Source: Sthenelais limicola
Lineage: Eukaryota > Annelida > Polychaeta > Phyllodocida > Sigalionidae
Direction of reading: 5' to 3'
DNA length: 64,000 nt
Assembly: GCA_942159475.1 (NCBI GenBank)
Contig: OW804094.1
Coordinates: 45,442,966 to 45,506,965 of the forward strand
Part shown: one piece after another, positions 13,052 to 24,899 of the stretch
How the letters are laid out: each line of letters opens with the position of its first letter
How positions within the stretch are numbered: position 1 is the first letter of the stretch
Notes under the pieces: generated by a model
The model's database searches: none
The model's input: only the letters and a program-made list of their open reading frames with translations
Told to the model about the DNA's origin: nothing
Program-made: the position numbers and the translations under genes

Positions 13052-13175
13052 CTTATATAGTATCTGCGTAACTGTGTAAATTGCGTATCTGCGTAACTGT
13101 TACTGTGTAAATTGGCGTTATAGCTCCTGACGTGGAACCCTACCCCATGTTAACCTAAACTGTGTAAATTGTAAA
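13052..13175 (+). repeat. Local tandem units ATCTGCGTAACTG / ACTGTGTAAATT
   Basis: Two copies of TATCTGCGTAACTG and three of ACTGTGTAAATT are interleaved here and enclose the first 49-bp repeat. The arrangement suggests replication slippage around an inserted segment. Confidence 0.7.
13110..13158 (+). repeat. 49-bp perfect direct repeat, copy A
   Basis: The segment starting AATTGGCGTTATAGCTCCTG and ending GTTAACCTAA is identical base for base to 15965-16013. Copy A sits within a local array of GTATCTGCGTAACTG and ACTGTGTAAATT units (about 13058-13170). A perfect 49-bp match points to recent duplication or a dispersed element fragment. Confidence 0.95.
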
Positions 13176-13730
13176 ACATTAATGATGTAAAATCAGAGAT
13201 TAACTCTGCCCGAATTTGAATTGTTGTGTGAAAGCATGTGCATTGAAATTGTAAAAGTTCATTATGAAAAAGCCACTGGAAGACTTGGCACATGACAGAC
13301 GTGTAGCACCTATTTTTGTTAAACTGGACAAATAATGATATTCATACATTTTTGACATGTGAACTAACAGTTGGACCCTCTTTGGAGTCCTAGTACCACT
13401 CTCACTCGCATCTCCTATACTACTACCCCCTTGCACAGCTGTTCTCCCCTTCTCCCTCTTCACTTCCCGGTTTCACTCCTGCCACGAATCTCTCAGACCC
13501 TGTAAAGGCGGACAACTAATGAATCGTACCTGATCTATTGGTTCGTGCTATGAGAAAAACCTATGACTCTTTTCGTGTAAAGAGTGTAAGAATTTTGTTC
13601 TGTTAGCCAATACCTCAGGAAAGGTTTTCATAAAAAAATAAAGTGCATTCACTCATAAAAAGCCGAATTTCCTTTTTCTAAAATTATATTAATATAGTTC
13701 AATATGGCAAAATATGGTTATGGTACCCCA

Positions 13731-14170
13731 GCTCTCGCCACACATCCACTTCCCCATTAGTCCTCGCGTTCCTGCCCCCTCCCTCTCTCATAGGGCCCCG
13801 CCCCCGCCCCCACACCTCCTCCACCTCTGTATAGTCCAGCACTAATGAGCAACACCTGATGGATGTGTATGACGTTCCTGCCTCTGGCTTGTAGACAGGT
13901 CCTTATGGCTCTATTGTTGGCTCAATGATCAATGTGCCGGCACGCTAGCTGTAACCCGCCCTGACATATTGCCACCACCCGCCCGCCACCACCCGCCCGA
14001 ATCCCGGTAAACAAATGATGCGAGGCGGCCTCCCCCGCCCAGCCCTACCTCCCAACCTACCTACACGTGCTGCCCACTGCGCCCTCAGCCCCTAGCCAGT
14101 CACTGACAATTAATACCTCCGCCACCAGTGCCTACCCCATGCTGCCACAGCAGCAACCAGGACTGAGACA
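13731..14170. promoter_or_regulatory. C-rich island with SOX-like sites and 14-bp tandem repeat
   Basis: A 440-bp block that is strongly C-rich in an AT-rich setting. It has CCCCGCCCCCGCCCCC-type Sp/KLF-like boxes (13796-13812) and an exact 14-bp tandem duplication, CCACCACCCGCCCG, at 13972-13985 and 13986-13999. CTATTGTT (13911-13918) and CAATGATCAATG (13923-13934) are clustered SOX/HMG-like sites. It could be an enhancer or an unannotated promoter. No coding frame runs through it. Confidence 0.35.
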
Positions 14171-14299
14171 GAGCGTGGGGACATTCAGGATGAATGAGAA
14201 AACCTTAGAGTTAGATTAATGCATTCAATGCCATATCTGAAATGAGGTTCTTGGCAAGGGGAGGGAGCGCAGGTGGGTGGGGCATGGGTTGCGGGGGAA

Positions 14300-14310
14300 G
14301 GGGGGGGGGG
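14300..14310 (+). repeat. G11 run in a G-rich segment
   Basis: Eleven G end a G-rich stretch (14255-14310) just downstream of the C-rich island. Several G-runs of three or more could form a quadruplex. Confidence 0.9.
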
Positions 14311-17300
14311 CAGAAATTCATCTCCAGCTGCGTTATCATTAACAGCTATTTAAAGAAATAATTATAAAAGCCGATTATGGCATTGAGAACTAGGATATGT
14401 ATTCGATACAATAGAAGTAGATACAATAGAATTTGCTTTTCTGCAATTGGTCATTATCAGGAATGTGTGATATAAAGGATGTATGGTAAAAGTTTATGAC
14501 ACCATTAGTTTCTTTGGTAAGAAATTCAGTTTCTACTCAATTTGACACGATAGTCTATACGTTCCGATGCAGCTTAATGCAATTACAGAGTCTACTCTAT
14601 ATTATACAAACGTTAAAGTACTTATTTACTTCTGTCCCGAGTTTATTTTATATAAAGAGTGTTTAATGTAATACATATCCAGTGGCGTTTCATGGCAGAG
14701 GTGCTATAGCGAGGACCTCTTCCTCCTCCTTCTGCCTCCTCCCCGTTCAACCACTTTATTTCCTTACCGCACCAGACTTCCAACCACCACAAGAGAAAGC
14801 CGCTGTTCCCGTATGCTGTCCGATAGGAATTTGTGAAGATATTGATTACAGAGAAAATGATTCATAAGTGAGAGAGAAAGAAAAAAAATGCATATAAATA
14901 ATCCTGTCTTGCTTAATGAAAGGGATATCTCAGCTGGAATAAAGGACCGGAATCGGCCTTTTGGCAACCCCTCGTGTATTGTAAAGAGCGAGTGGTACCA
15001 CATGTTATGGAATTTTAGAGCCTGTGCTCTGAGAAGAGCGATACGATTAATCAAATGGTTCAGTAAGAGTTGCTAACATAAAGAAAACAATTCCACATCT
15101 TTCAATGATTAGACTCATAATAAACTGGCTCGGTGTGGTGGAGATTGTTTGATTCTTTCTATTCTTTTCATGAGATAATATAGAAAATGGAGTTTGCGTT
15201 GGAATATCAAAGAAGAGAATACATGACAATTAAGGAACTGAATCACTTATTATGGATGCCATTCAATTGACTAATATTTCATTAGAGCTCCAGGAAGGGG
15301 TAGCGACACCAATTTTTAAAAGGCTTTTGTTCCTGATATTTCTAGTGAAACTTGATTGGTGTATTTTGCCTAGCGATTTATTGTCGCTCGGGAATAATTC
15401 TACACCAACTACTTTTGATAATTTTGTGTAAAGCATATTAAGGCCCATGTCTTTGTTATTTCGTTCGGAAGCTTCTGCATTCACCAGATAGTAATGGAAT
15501 TAATCAAAATGAAAAACGTTCCAATTATTGACCAAAATAAGCTGGTATTGCATCTTTGAGTGGGGTCTTATGAGATGTCCTGAGCAAATGGACGTGGGCA
15601 CTGGTGGTGAACACGAGAAAATCTCCATAAAAACTCCCAGTGTAGGAATTTTTGCTTATTTTTTCCAACTGGGGGAATGCAAGAATGGTGTTCTTAATTT
15701 GTCCGGGGGCGTCGGTCCAAAGACATGCAATGACTAGAGACATGGAAAATAGCTTTGGTTGTCAACTTGATTAATATCAGCCCATGATGAAAGTGGTACA
15801 GTGCACTCTTGTGGGTCCACTATGGTTGGACGCAGGGGCTCTGCATGGGAAACCTACCAACATTCCTGATAGGAGCTTCGTTACACCGATGTGGTTGTTC
15901 ATTTGGACATTGAAGAAATAAATTACAACTCTGGCTGGCTTTCTATCGGGACCAGACAGGGACGAATTGGCGTTATAGCTCCTGACGTGGAACCCTACCC
16001 CATGTTAACCTAATAGGACTGAGATATTGTCTCCCATCTGGGGATCTTAGGTGAAAACCAGAGGGGTCTGGTTATAGCCTATGATATCGCCTTTGCTGGG
16101 GGAACATGGAGGCATCTTAAAGAGATTCTGTGGCGAATTAATTAGGATGTTTATGGGGCATTAATCATTGGAAGCATACCGCTGGTGCTGTATACTGAGA
16201 GGCTGCATAGAGGGTGGTGTCTGACCCTTCCGATTCCCTTCTCGCCCTCAATATTCCCCCTCCCCCGGCCAGACATCCACTCCTGAGTACATGTATAGAC
16301 CAGAGGGTCTTGTCTCAGAAAACCCTTGCTTAGATTTAAACCAGGTCAAAGGAAACTTACATGATTTTGGAAAGTATAGTCATAGGGGAGGAAATCACTA
16401 TTATTTCTCACCAAAAGTTAAATTCAATATATATAATTCGCCATGTATATTGATAGACGTTCCAAGAAACGTGTAGGCGTTCACGTTTTATCCTAAATTC
16501 AATGGACATTTCAGGAACAAGGGCAAAAACAACTGCCTCCTTATCCATTCATGACAATTAACAAGTAGATAGTTTGATTACAATAGCCCCTTCACCCTCA
16601 GTGTGCCAGCCACACAATAGCAATTTATACAACTCTTCTCCCTGGACTATTGCACTCCTCATCCCCCGAAGTCTGGTATTGATTTAGTGGGGCTGATCAA
16701 GGATATCGGCTTTCTATTGACGGCCACTGTGTTGACAGCGGCCTGGTTTCCCTTCCTCCCCAGTTCCTATAAGGTAGTTTGCTTAGACGCATACCTAATA
16801 GTGGGGCCTGGGTTGGTGGTAACGTTATTCATGGTATTTGTCGGGGATTTTATTAGTCTTTTCCCATATCAGTCTTATTCGGACCTGGGTTGTTTCTTAG
16901 ATGAGAGCAAGCAGTAGGAATTTCTTTGGCCGTTCTCATTGACATGTAAAACTGATGGATCGTACTTTCGGTTCAGCCTTATAGCAGTTTTTTGTATTCA
17001 TGTACATTTTTAAACAGTTACGCTCTCACTTAAAGAAATCGTGCCCTGCTACGAGTTTATTTAGTCACTATAAATACATGTTTCTAAGGGGATGATGATC
17101 CAGGTTGCACAGATTGACACATCAGTGAAAATTAAACTCTAAATTTAAGATGTCCGAGGTATCTTACCATCATTATGATTTTATATTGAAGCATTCAATT
17201 TCTAGAAACGTTGAGAGACAAAGACGATGACTCATATTCGGACGTCTGTTGAAGAATCCCATGGTTAGTCAGGGGAAATAACCGCCTTGATAATTGTTTG

Positions 17301-17480
17301 CAAGCTAGATGATCAGCCTGTTAACTTTCTTACAGCCTCCTGATAAGTTAATGCAAATCTAGAAACGTAATGGAAATCCCCCTATCGTTTGCAGGGCACG
17401 AACAAGCGAGACCTGAGAACAGGAAGGGAACCCCGTGAGGACTTATTTCAAATTCCTCTAGACAAAACCCCATGAATAAT
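14311..17480. other. Non-coding stretch
   Basis: AT-rich unique sequence containing the second 49-bp repeat (15965-16013). The acceptor-like TTCTTACAG near 17335 lacks a following donor. No exon recognised. Confidence 0.5.
15965..16013 (+). repeat. 49-bp perfect direct repeat, copy B
   Basis: Identical to 13110-13158 and in the same orientation, 2.8 kb downstream. The similarity stops abruptly at both ends, as for a mobile fragment or a gene-conversion patch. The flanks of this copy lack the ACTGTGTAAATT units that surround the other. Confidence 0.95.
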
Positions 17481-17483
17481 TAA

Positions 17484-17600
17484 AACAGTCCAGGCGCCCT
17501 TTCCAAGCCCATTGGCCTAGTTCCATATTGCCAGGGAAAGGGACACTGGCTTGGAAGGCAACCCTGTCCCCCACACGGGCCGGTTATTTACATAAAGGAA
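17484..17600. promoter_or_regulatory. GC-rich block with NFI-like half sites
   Basis: TTGGCC at 17511-17516 and ATTGCCAG near 17527 are spaced like a loose NFI dimer. TTCCAAGCC and GGCTTGGAA form a 9-bp inverted repeat across the block. It is more complex in composition than its neighbours, so it may be a conserved non-coding element. Confidence 0.25.
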
Positions 17601-17780
17601 TTAATGCAGTGGTGTAGCCTTACTGTGGTTTGCTAAGGGAGAGAAGATACATTATTCAGGACGCCACAATATAATATATCATATTTTCTATAGGTCAATG
17701 CAAGCGGAATAAGGAGGAGGAGTATGCGCAAGAGGAAGAGGAGGAGGTGTAGGTTCTCGTCGTGTGTTACTATAGATGAA

Positions 17781-17803
17781 GAGAGAGAGAGAGAGAGAGA
17801 GAG
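17781..17803 (+). repeat. (GA)n microsatellite
   Basis: About eleven GA units followed by G-rich purine sequence to 17828. Confidence 0.95.
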
Positions 17804-17829
17804 GGGAGGGGGCAGGAAGGGAGGGGGTG

Positions 17830-19349
17830 CATTGCATATGTATGTATGGACTTGGAGATGAATAATGGAGGGGACCTTTCTCTGTGGGAAGTTTGTGGTT
17901 AGGACACGGGTGCAGCAAGTTCAGGTAAAGCGTGTTACTAGATGTAGCGGTGCATATATCTATCAATGTTCATCCAAGTGTGCATGTATATGCCAAGACA
18001 AAGGCACCATGAATATTTTTTTAATACATTTTATTGCACGAATTTTCACATTGTGTGATATGTCTCATATACATGTGTCAAAGTTTATGATACCAAATCA
18101 ATAGGTCTACATGTATTTTATGTTAGATGGTTTAGTTAGTTACGTTATCTTACTTGTCCTATTTCTCTTAGGAAAAGTTTCGTCCTCTTTCCTACACATA
18201 CTCAATGTAATAGATGCAACATGCAGTTGAAGAAGATAACTCTATTGCGGTAGTTGACCCCAGTATACAGTGCAGGAGCTATGTTCTAATACCTGTGTAC
18301 TGTTATCTTACCGATGAGTCAGCTTCTAGAGGTAATGTGTCTGTGTGGTGAGGGTGGGTGTTGCAAAAGAGAAAGGAAATGGCATAAGGAGGAAGCTGGA
18401 AAAGAAACATGTGCTTTATATGGTATGCTAGTCGAGTAAAACTAGCGGCCTTGGTTGGAGAGGCAAGAGAGGGGAATAATCGGAGAATGAGACTCATGAA
18501 TCAGTGTTATGGGTTGTGGATGGTAGTAGTATAGAGAAATGGGGGATTGATTCAGGTGGTTAAGGGAAGCTCGTGCCTTACGAGGCATTAAAAATGGTAT
18601 CGGGCTCAAACACCTTATTTAAGAGCAATCAAGATACTCACGCTCGCAAGTCATGGGATTACGATGTGTTTTTTACAGGAATTATAAATTGGTTGGCTAC
18701 GAAATCCCTGCCAATGAGCGAAACAATTGATACGTTTAATCTCCATTTCTATCATGAGGTAACTTTCACGTTCAAAGTACCAACACATACACATATAATA
18801 TACAGCGATCTAGCCTGCTATATCTTCAACCCTAGACCAATGGTAGGCTCAGCTGGGTAAGTGTTTACGAGATGTGGATAAAATAACTTGACTAAAGGCA
18901 ACCCTAGGTTTTTCCCCAGGCATCCAGTACGCCAGGAGCATAGACTCTCGTATAATACCCCAACGCTATTTCTGCACTTTAGATTGTATACCAGTCTCCG
19001 TACCAACTTAAATTGTGTAAAGGAACGAAGGAGGGATAAAGGCACAGTAAGAGGCCCATGGTCCGGGAGATGATGGGGGGAAGAAGGAGAGATGGAAGAC
19101 GAAAAGAGATGGTCAAAAGAAGGTTCGGCACGGTTATGCATATGTCTGATAGAGGAAGGTAGAGAGGCAGAGATAGATGGGTATTACATTAATGGGTAAG
19201 GACTTGGGGGTAGGATATTTAGAAAGGTATGTGTTGTAAATGTTTATATACTTATATATGCTCAAATTGACTGGGAAATTATGTGAATATGCAAAATAAG
19301 TAATTATATAAAAGGAACCAGTATACACAGTACAGACAACTGAGAGAAT
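17830..19349. other. Non-coding stretch with one weak exon-like segment
   Basis: GTGTTTTTTACAG ends about 18678 and is followed by an open frame to a GCTGGGTAAGTG donor-like site at 18853-18864. The encoded residues are unrecognised and an internal GAGGTAAC donor-like site also occurs, so this is noted but not called as an exon. Confidence 0.4.
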
Positions 19350-19413
19350 GCAGACTTAAGGCCCACACGAAAGAGGACAAACAAAGAGACGGAGAGAAAG
19401 AATAATCTGATAT

Positions 19414-19444
<31 letters not shown>

Positions 19445-19675
19445 GCCACCGTAGTAAGAGAGAGGATAGAATCAGATACAATGGTGCATTGTTCATAGTT
19501 GATGACTGGGAGAAAAAAGTGAGAAAGAGATAGAGGGATAAAGAGAGACAGAAAGAGAGAGAGAAGGGGTGAGAGAGACAGAGAGACAGGGGGAGAGAGA
19601 CAGAGAGAGAAAGACAGAGAGAGAGACAGAGAGAAGAAGAGAGGGAGAGGGGAAGGGAGAGACTGGGAAACTGAT
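19350..19675 (+). repeat. Long polypurine tract with (AG)n core
   Basis: The plus strand is mostly A and G for about 320 bp, with a pure (AG)12 core near 19420-19444 and GAGAGAC-type units after 19540. The long Ser/Leu-rich open frames on the minus strand here are translations of this repeat, not genes. Mirror-symmetric purine tracts can form triplex DNA. Confidence 0.9.
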
Positions 19676-19679
19676 GGGT

Positions 19680-22600
19680 AACACGTGTCGGCTCTGACAG
19701 CCCTCCTATTGGCATGCAATACGATCTGGCCTGTGAGCCGGCGTGTCCTAAAGGTAGGCCAGACAGTTCTATTATGAAGGCAATAGGGTCCGGCCTCCTG
19801 TACGCCCGATACCACTACGCCCTTTCCATCCCTTAATACATGTACACGCTGGTAGCAGCATGTGGGGAGGGCATATATCGCCGCAAACACACGAGCGCGG
19901 AAGCAGAGAGACACTGTATCCTACCATCTCCCTCAACAGCAATTGGGAGTGTGAGGCCGGCGTGAGAAAATGAAATTAGGGGGTGGAGAGTTCAAGTCGC
20001 AATTCACCTGGAATTGGGAGGGAATGGAGTGAGTGTTGGAGAATTGGAAACGCCAGAGTAGAGGCTAGTAGTGCACGATGTGGACCAAATCTGCTTGCAT
20101 GAGGGTGTGGGTGGGGGTTTGGATAGTGGCTACTATCCAATCTCCTCCATATTTTCAGCACATAGGGTGACTATATAGGCCTATATGTAGCAGTCATCCT
20201 AGATAGAGACATCAAAATAACCTTTATATTAACCTGTGCCCCCATGGATACTTCAAATGTATATGCAACTAGTTTTTATCTATGTTAAGCGAACAGCCTA
20301 AGTTGCCGATTCAAATAGAATGACGAATGGTAATTGGGACCGAAAGAGAATGAGGTGAACAAGAGCGAGGAAATAAACCAGAAACTTAGTTTCCTGTACG
20401 CATTCATCAACAGAAATGTTGTAGGCAATCAGAAGTGCGTCTCTGCGGTATGCAATTAAAATGTTTAATTTAAACGATGAGGTGTGTCTAATTAGCATCA
20501 AGGGCGTGATCAGCTGATACATATATACAGCTGGTAGCACTGGTAGAAGAAACTGGTTCAAGTGTTTCTGCATGCATAATAGTGCTATGGTACACTAAAC
20601 GTGGATATAGTGGGGAGAAGTAGGGGTGTGAGTGAGTATTTGGTTGGAAGCAAACTGTGCTCTGACTTACTTGGACCCCAACAGAGGCTAGCTAGGATCT
20701 CCACGCTCCTTTTAATGAGGTTCAGGACATAGCCCCAACCACCCTGACAGACCTTTAGTATGCCGGACACAAAAGACTAACGGTTGCAGGAGGATGAGTG
20801 GTCTCTTGATCCTGGTGACTACGGGGAGACAAAGAAGGAGACAGGTGAAGATTTTAGATCTATGAGAACGTCCACGGAACCTATCTGGCCATGGGTTGGT
20901 TGGGGCTCGACTGTTATGAATTGCCCTTCACCCTGTTTCTTGTATAGTAGACTATCATACTACATATAAATGCAAATTATAATGGGGGTACTACTCAGGT
21001 GAGGAGAATCGGCGATCCGGTCCAGACAATTTGAGATAAATGATCCAGGGAATGTTCATATTTCTAACTGGGTAGCAGTGGCGGAGTGATACAACTATTT
21101 TTCTATACGTCTACATACATATTGTGTTGTTTTATGAACTAGCTAATTAGCGTCGTCATATATTTTGCTGTATTTAATTAAAGTAATTGCAGCTGCAACT
21201 GCCATTGTGACTTTACGAAGAGAACATAAATTGAGATTTCATTCTGTTGGCGTTCCACGACACACAGATAGTTAATTGATCGGCTAGACAACTAAAATGC
21301 GAAAATCCTTAAATTATTAATAATTAGAACGTAGATAGTGAAGCGATGAAGACAGAGATAACTTCACCGGAGACAATCATTCTTATAATAATCTCATTTT
21401 CCAAGTTTTAGTTTAACATTAAGTTACATTCGAACACTCATTACTGGTAACTGCTCGATGAGTGTATTTCCTATGATGAAAGGTTTTTTAGATGTGGGGA
21501 AATCATACTAAGATATTTAGGAAAATAATGAATTGCTGGATGTAGGATGTTTGAAAGATAGATGATCACCTTATTAAATCTTGCGGGAACGCCCATAAAT
21601 ACAAAATTCACATTGTAATAGTTCGGATGTGGAATTGCCATTAAGATTTTACGTATCTATTGCACGAATGTAGAGACCATGATAGCTGTTATAACTTTGA
21701 ATGAATATAGCATAATATCACCAAGAAATTTGAGAGGGTAGAATCGAATCCCTTTGCTGCCCCCTCTTTTGCCTGCTACCACCTGCCTGAGATTAATAGA
21801 TGGATAAACATTTTACCCACCCAGATAAATCAGATTAATGCTCCTTTGATGGATTAAGTGAATAGCAGACTTAGTAGGGCGTCCTTGATCGTGATTATAT
21901 TAGCAGCTGATTTCAAGCAGCAGTAGATTAATTCTAGTTTACTTACTCTATTATATATCTGGCGTCGAGTAGGCCATCAGAATTAAACAAGGCACTTAAG
22001 AGATTTGGTAGCTTTCTTTCAACAGACACGTGGATGACGTTGATAATAGACGCTAATGACTGGTAATACATCTTTGTTATTCTCCCGTGCAGAATAATTT
22101 TCATGTATACAGTGGGATGGAAAGACGTCTTGAAATAGGACCTTGGCAGAGAAGAAAGAAATTAAAAGTGGATATATTGAAATGGGATATGGGTAATCAC
22201 AATCACAATCACAATGAATGAATAATAAAAGTAATTGTTCTTCAGACAGGGAACTTTGCAGTCCTGTCTCGAGCCAAATGTTCCTGAAGATATTCCTGAC
22301 TCCAATTCCCCAATCACAATCACAATATGCATTCGAAGTTGAAACTCTAAGGACGAAATTAAAGGCTGCCTGAAAGGGTCGGGCAAGGTTTTAATTCCAC
22401 TAACCCTCTCGGATTTCCTATTGATCTTGCTCCTCTATCATCTCTCCCACGTTCTAGCCATATATTCATGAACATCCAAAGATGGATGGGTTGGAGGTCA
22501 AGGTTCTCTTATAGGGTCAAGGATGAATATGTACATTACATATGCACACATACAGGGTCGTAGCCAAGTACTCTCATACAGAAGGCAGGAGGGGTAGAGG

Positions 22601-23855
22601 GGTTAGACCCGTAGGGTGGTATGGAACCATGGAACCATGAGGGAAGGTTTAGAGAAAATATCTATGAATCATGTCTTGCATCCTGAGGATACAATTTGAA
22701 AAAATAATAATTCTTCTTCTTCATGAAAAACTCGGTCCCTGTAAACAAAGCGTTTGCCATGTAAATCGATTTTAAAAATCGAAGCCTGTGTATGATTATC
22801 TTTATCTTTCTTTTGTATAAAGTATCTGAATATCTGTATAATATTTGAATATTAGGAATTACCATATGAAACCGACAATGATTATAACGAAACATGCTCT
22901 ATAACTTATGCAATTTGACTCTAAATCTGTGTAAATTTCATTCAAGGGGAAAAGGAGGCCATTTAGAGCCCCTTTTAGTTGGGTGTAGCACATTATATAG
23001 ATTAGTTAATTGTTCGCAGAGTTTTGTTCTGTGCCAGCCAACCATTTCCTCAGCCATTCATTCATTTAGCCAACATCTTCTATCAGACTCATGCAAGAAA
23101 TGAATTCATAATTGTCTTCCCCCAAGAGACAGCTTTCAACCATTGTGCTGGTTAGTTTAAGGCTAGCGGGGTGGGTATTGATCGGGCACCTAGCGTAGCC
23201 TATCATAATCTGATTATATCAACAGGCAGTCCCCACCCTTAGCATGATAACTATGTCAATAATGGCTATCAGCCCATTATAAGCAATTTTATCATATTGA
23301 TTACTTCTGGGGGGTTCGAAAACAGGCGGGATGGTCTCTTGACTCAATAGGGATAGGGAATCTTGCGGTATAAACATCTGTTTTTCCCTTACTCTCTGTA
23401 GGCTCTATGTCTTTACAACACTGGTTCAACAATCGTCCTCCAAGTTCCTTTTTCTGTTTTCTATCTGTCTCAAAGTTTGCCTTTACATCTGTTAATTTGT
23501 CTGTCTTTGATAATAAATCTGTTATTATTGTATTATCATAATCACGTCGTGGAGAGGGAATTGCAGGTGGAAGATTCGCTGTTGACGGTAGACCTACTAG
23601 TGAAGGACTGTTAATATATTTGCAGTTAATAGACTAATAGTCTGTTGCATATTTATTCAGAGATTGAGAAGGTACATTAGTGGTCTTGTCGGGGAACATC
23701 AAACTTCTTCAACCCCTACACATTCAAAATACCTAAAAAGTATATGTTGCTCTCCAGGAACCATAGGAGCAATTTAGTCTTTCAAAAATCAAGAAAAACT
23801 ATTATTTTCCATAATAATCTATAAAATCATGCAGGACCCTAGGGAGGGCATTTTG
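19680..23855. other. Non-coding stretch
   Basis: Unique, mostly AT-rich sequence. ATGGAACC is duplicated near 22620-22637. GC-richer patches at 19690-19910 and 20780-20940 hold short unrecognised frames only. Confidence 0.5.
22195..22326 (+). repeat. AATCAC repeats flanking a 100-bp segment
   Basis: Three units of AATCAC (22195-22212) are followed about 98 bp later by a second run, AATCACAATCACAAT, at 22312-22326. The same-orientation short repeats at each end resemble footprints of a small insertion or slippage. The enclosed sequence is not recognised. Confidence 0.5.
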
Positions 23856-23859
23856 CCCC

Positions 23860-24060
23860 TCCACCATGCACCCCTGGTTAAAAGCCTTGGAACTATGTAT
23901 ACCCATAGAGGCGCTTCAGGCCTGGAGGTTTACTTGATGTCCCTCCCATGGCTACCAGACTAGGGTAGGCAGTGGCCGAGCCTGCTCATTTAAGTGATGC
24001 ATAATTCATGTGTTTTATGGCTCTCTAGCATGCAACGTGTACAGGCCGGGTGTTGGGGCG
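23860..24060. promoter_or_regulatory. Candidate conserved non-coding block
   Basis: Mixed GC-rich sequence ending in TTTAAGTGATGCATAATTCATG, which contains an NKX2-like TTAAGTG and an ATGCATAATTCAT POU/homeodomain-like stretch. It lies 800 to 1000 bp before the ratchet site at 24844. The role is inferred. Confidence 0.25.
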
Positions 24061-24724
24061 AAATGTGAGTAGTATGGGGAACTGGGGGTTTGTAGAAATA
24101 GAAGGGGCGGAGGGGAAGTAGGGAAAGGTGGTGTGGAGATTTGAGGGACATATAGATGGAGAGAGACAGGATAAATTGGTAGAGTAGACGGTGGAAATAA
24201 GAGGGAAGAGGGCCGGGTGTCAGGGCTGAGTAGTATATAAAAAGTAGTATATGAAAAATGAATGTATTTAAACATAGGAAAAAGGGAATTAAAAAAGTTT
24301 AAAAAAAGGAAATGGTCGGCAGTGATACAATAGCAAGAATAAGGAGGAAGGAGAAGAATGAAAAGAAAATAGAAGTTGTTTAAAGCCTATTGATACTGTT
24401 TGATGAAACTGCACCTATGATGTTCTTATGATTCGAAAATAAACAGGCAAGGCAAAAGCTTTCCCCAAACCACAAAAGAAAATGAGATTGAGGATTGTGA
24501 CATGAAAAGATAGAGAAAGAGTAGTTAACAGTTACAATGAAAGGTAAAAGGCTTTAGTCTTGTCCCATTCAGGAGCAACCCATCTTTGAAATATAACCCA
24601 GACCATACATGGTCCTTTTGAAGCTAGGGAAAAATGCCTTTTTCTTAAAAAGAATATCTCTGTCATTGCAGACTGATCCTAAGATCAGGGTATGGTACAT
24701 TCACACCTATTGTTTTACAATGCG

Positions 24725-24746
24725 TTTGCAAAGCTTTTGCAAAGCT
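24725..24746 (+). repeat. 11-bp perfect tandem duplication
   Basis: TTTGCAAAGCT occurs twice head to tail, about 100 nt upstream of the ratchet junction at 24844. Each unit contains the near-palindrome TTTGCAAA. It may simply be slippage. Confidence 0.8.
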
Positions 24747-24810
24747 TTTTCTTGTTCAGATCGATTGGCTTGTGTGTTAAAATACTGAATGAAATGTCTT
24801 GCTTGGATAT

Positions 24811-24898
24811 TTATTAATCATATGTACTCTTTTCTATTTTTCAGGTGAGTGTTTTGCTGTAGATAATTCTAAATGAACCTTTAGCGGTATGGGTGAGT
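24811..24898 (+). other. Recursive splice (ratchet) site 2 with 48-nt RS-exon
   Basis: A strong pyrimidine tract, TCTTTTCTATTTTTCAG, ends at 24844 and is fused directly to GTGAGTGTTTTG at 24845. A TATTAAT branch-point-like motif sits at 24812-24818, about 27 nt upstream. The 16 bases spanning the junction (24839-24854) are identical to those of the site near 7918. A second donor, ATGG followed by GTGAGTT, begins at 24893, making 24845-24892 a 48-nt RS-exon. All three forward frames of it contain a stop, as expected of a segment that must not stay in mRNA. The distance from the first site is 16.9 kb. The two sites share branch point, acceptor, zero-length exon and a downstream donor at nearly the same offset, which makes coincidence unlikely. 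This is the strongest splice-type element in the window. Confidence 0.65.
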
Positions 24899-24899
24899 T

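Noticed and set aside
18679..18860. Exon-like segment between TTTTTTACAG and GGTAAGTG
   Set aside because: The encoded residues match nothing I know and an internal donor-like site makes the structure ambiguous.
19279..19914. 211-codon minus-strand frame rich in Ser and Leu
   Set aside because: It is a translation of the GA-rich purine tract. Neighbouring frames across the same repeat are also open.
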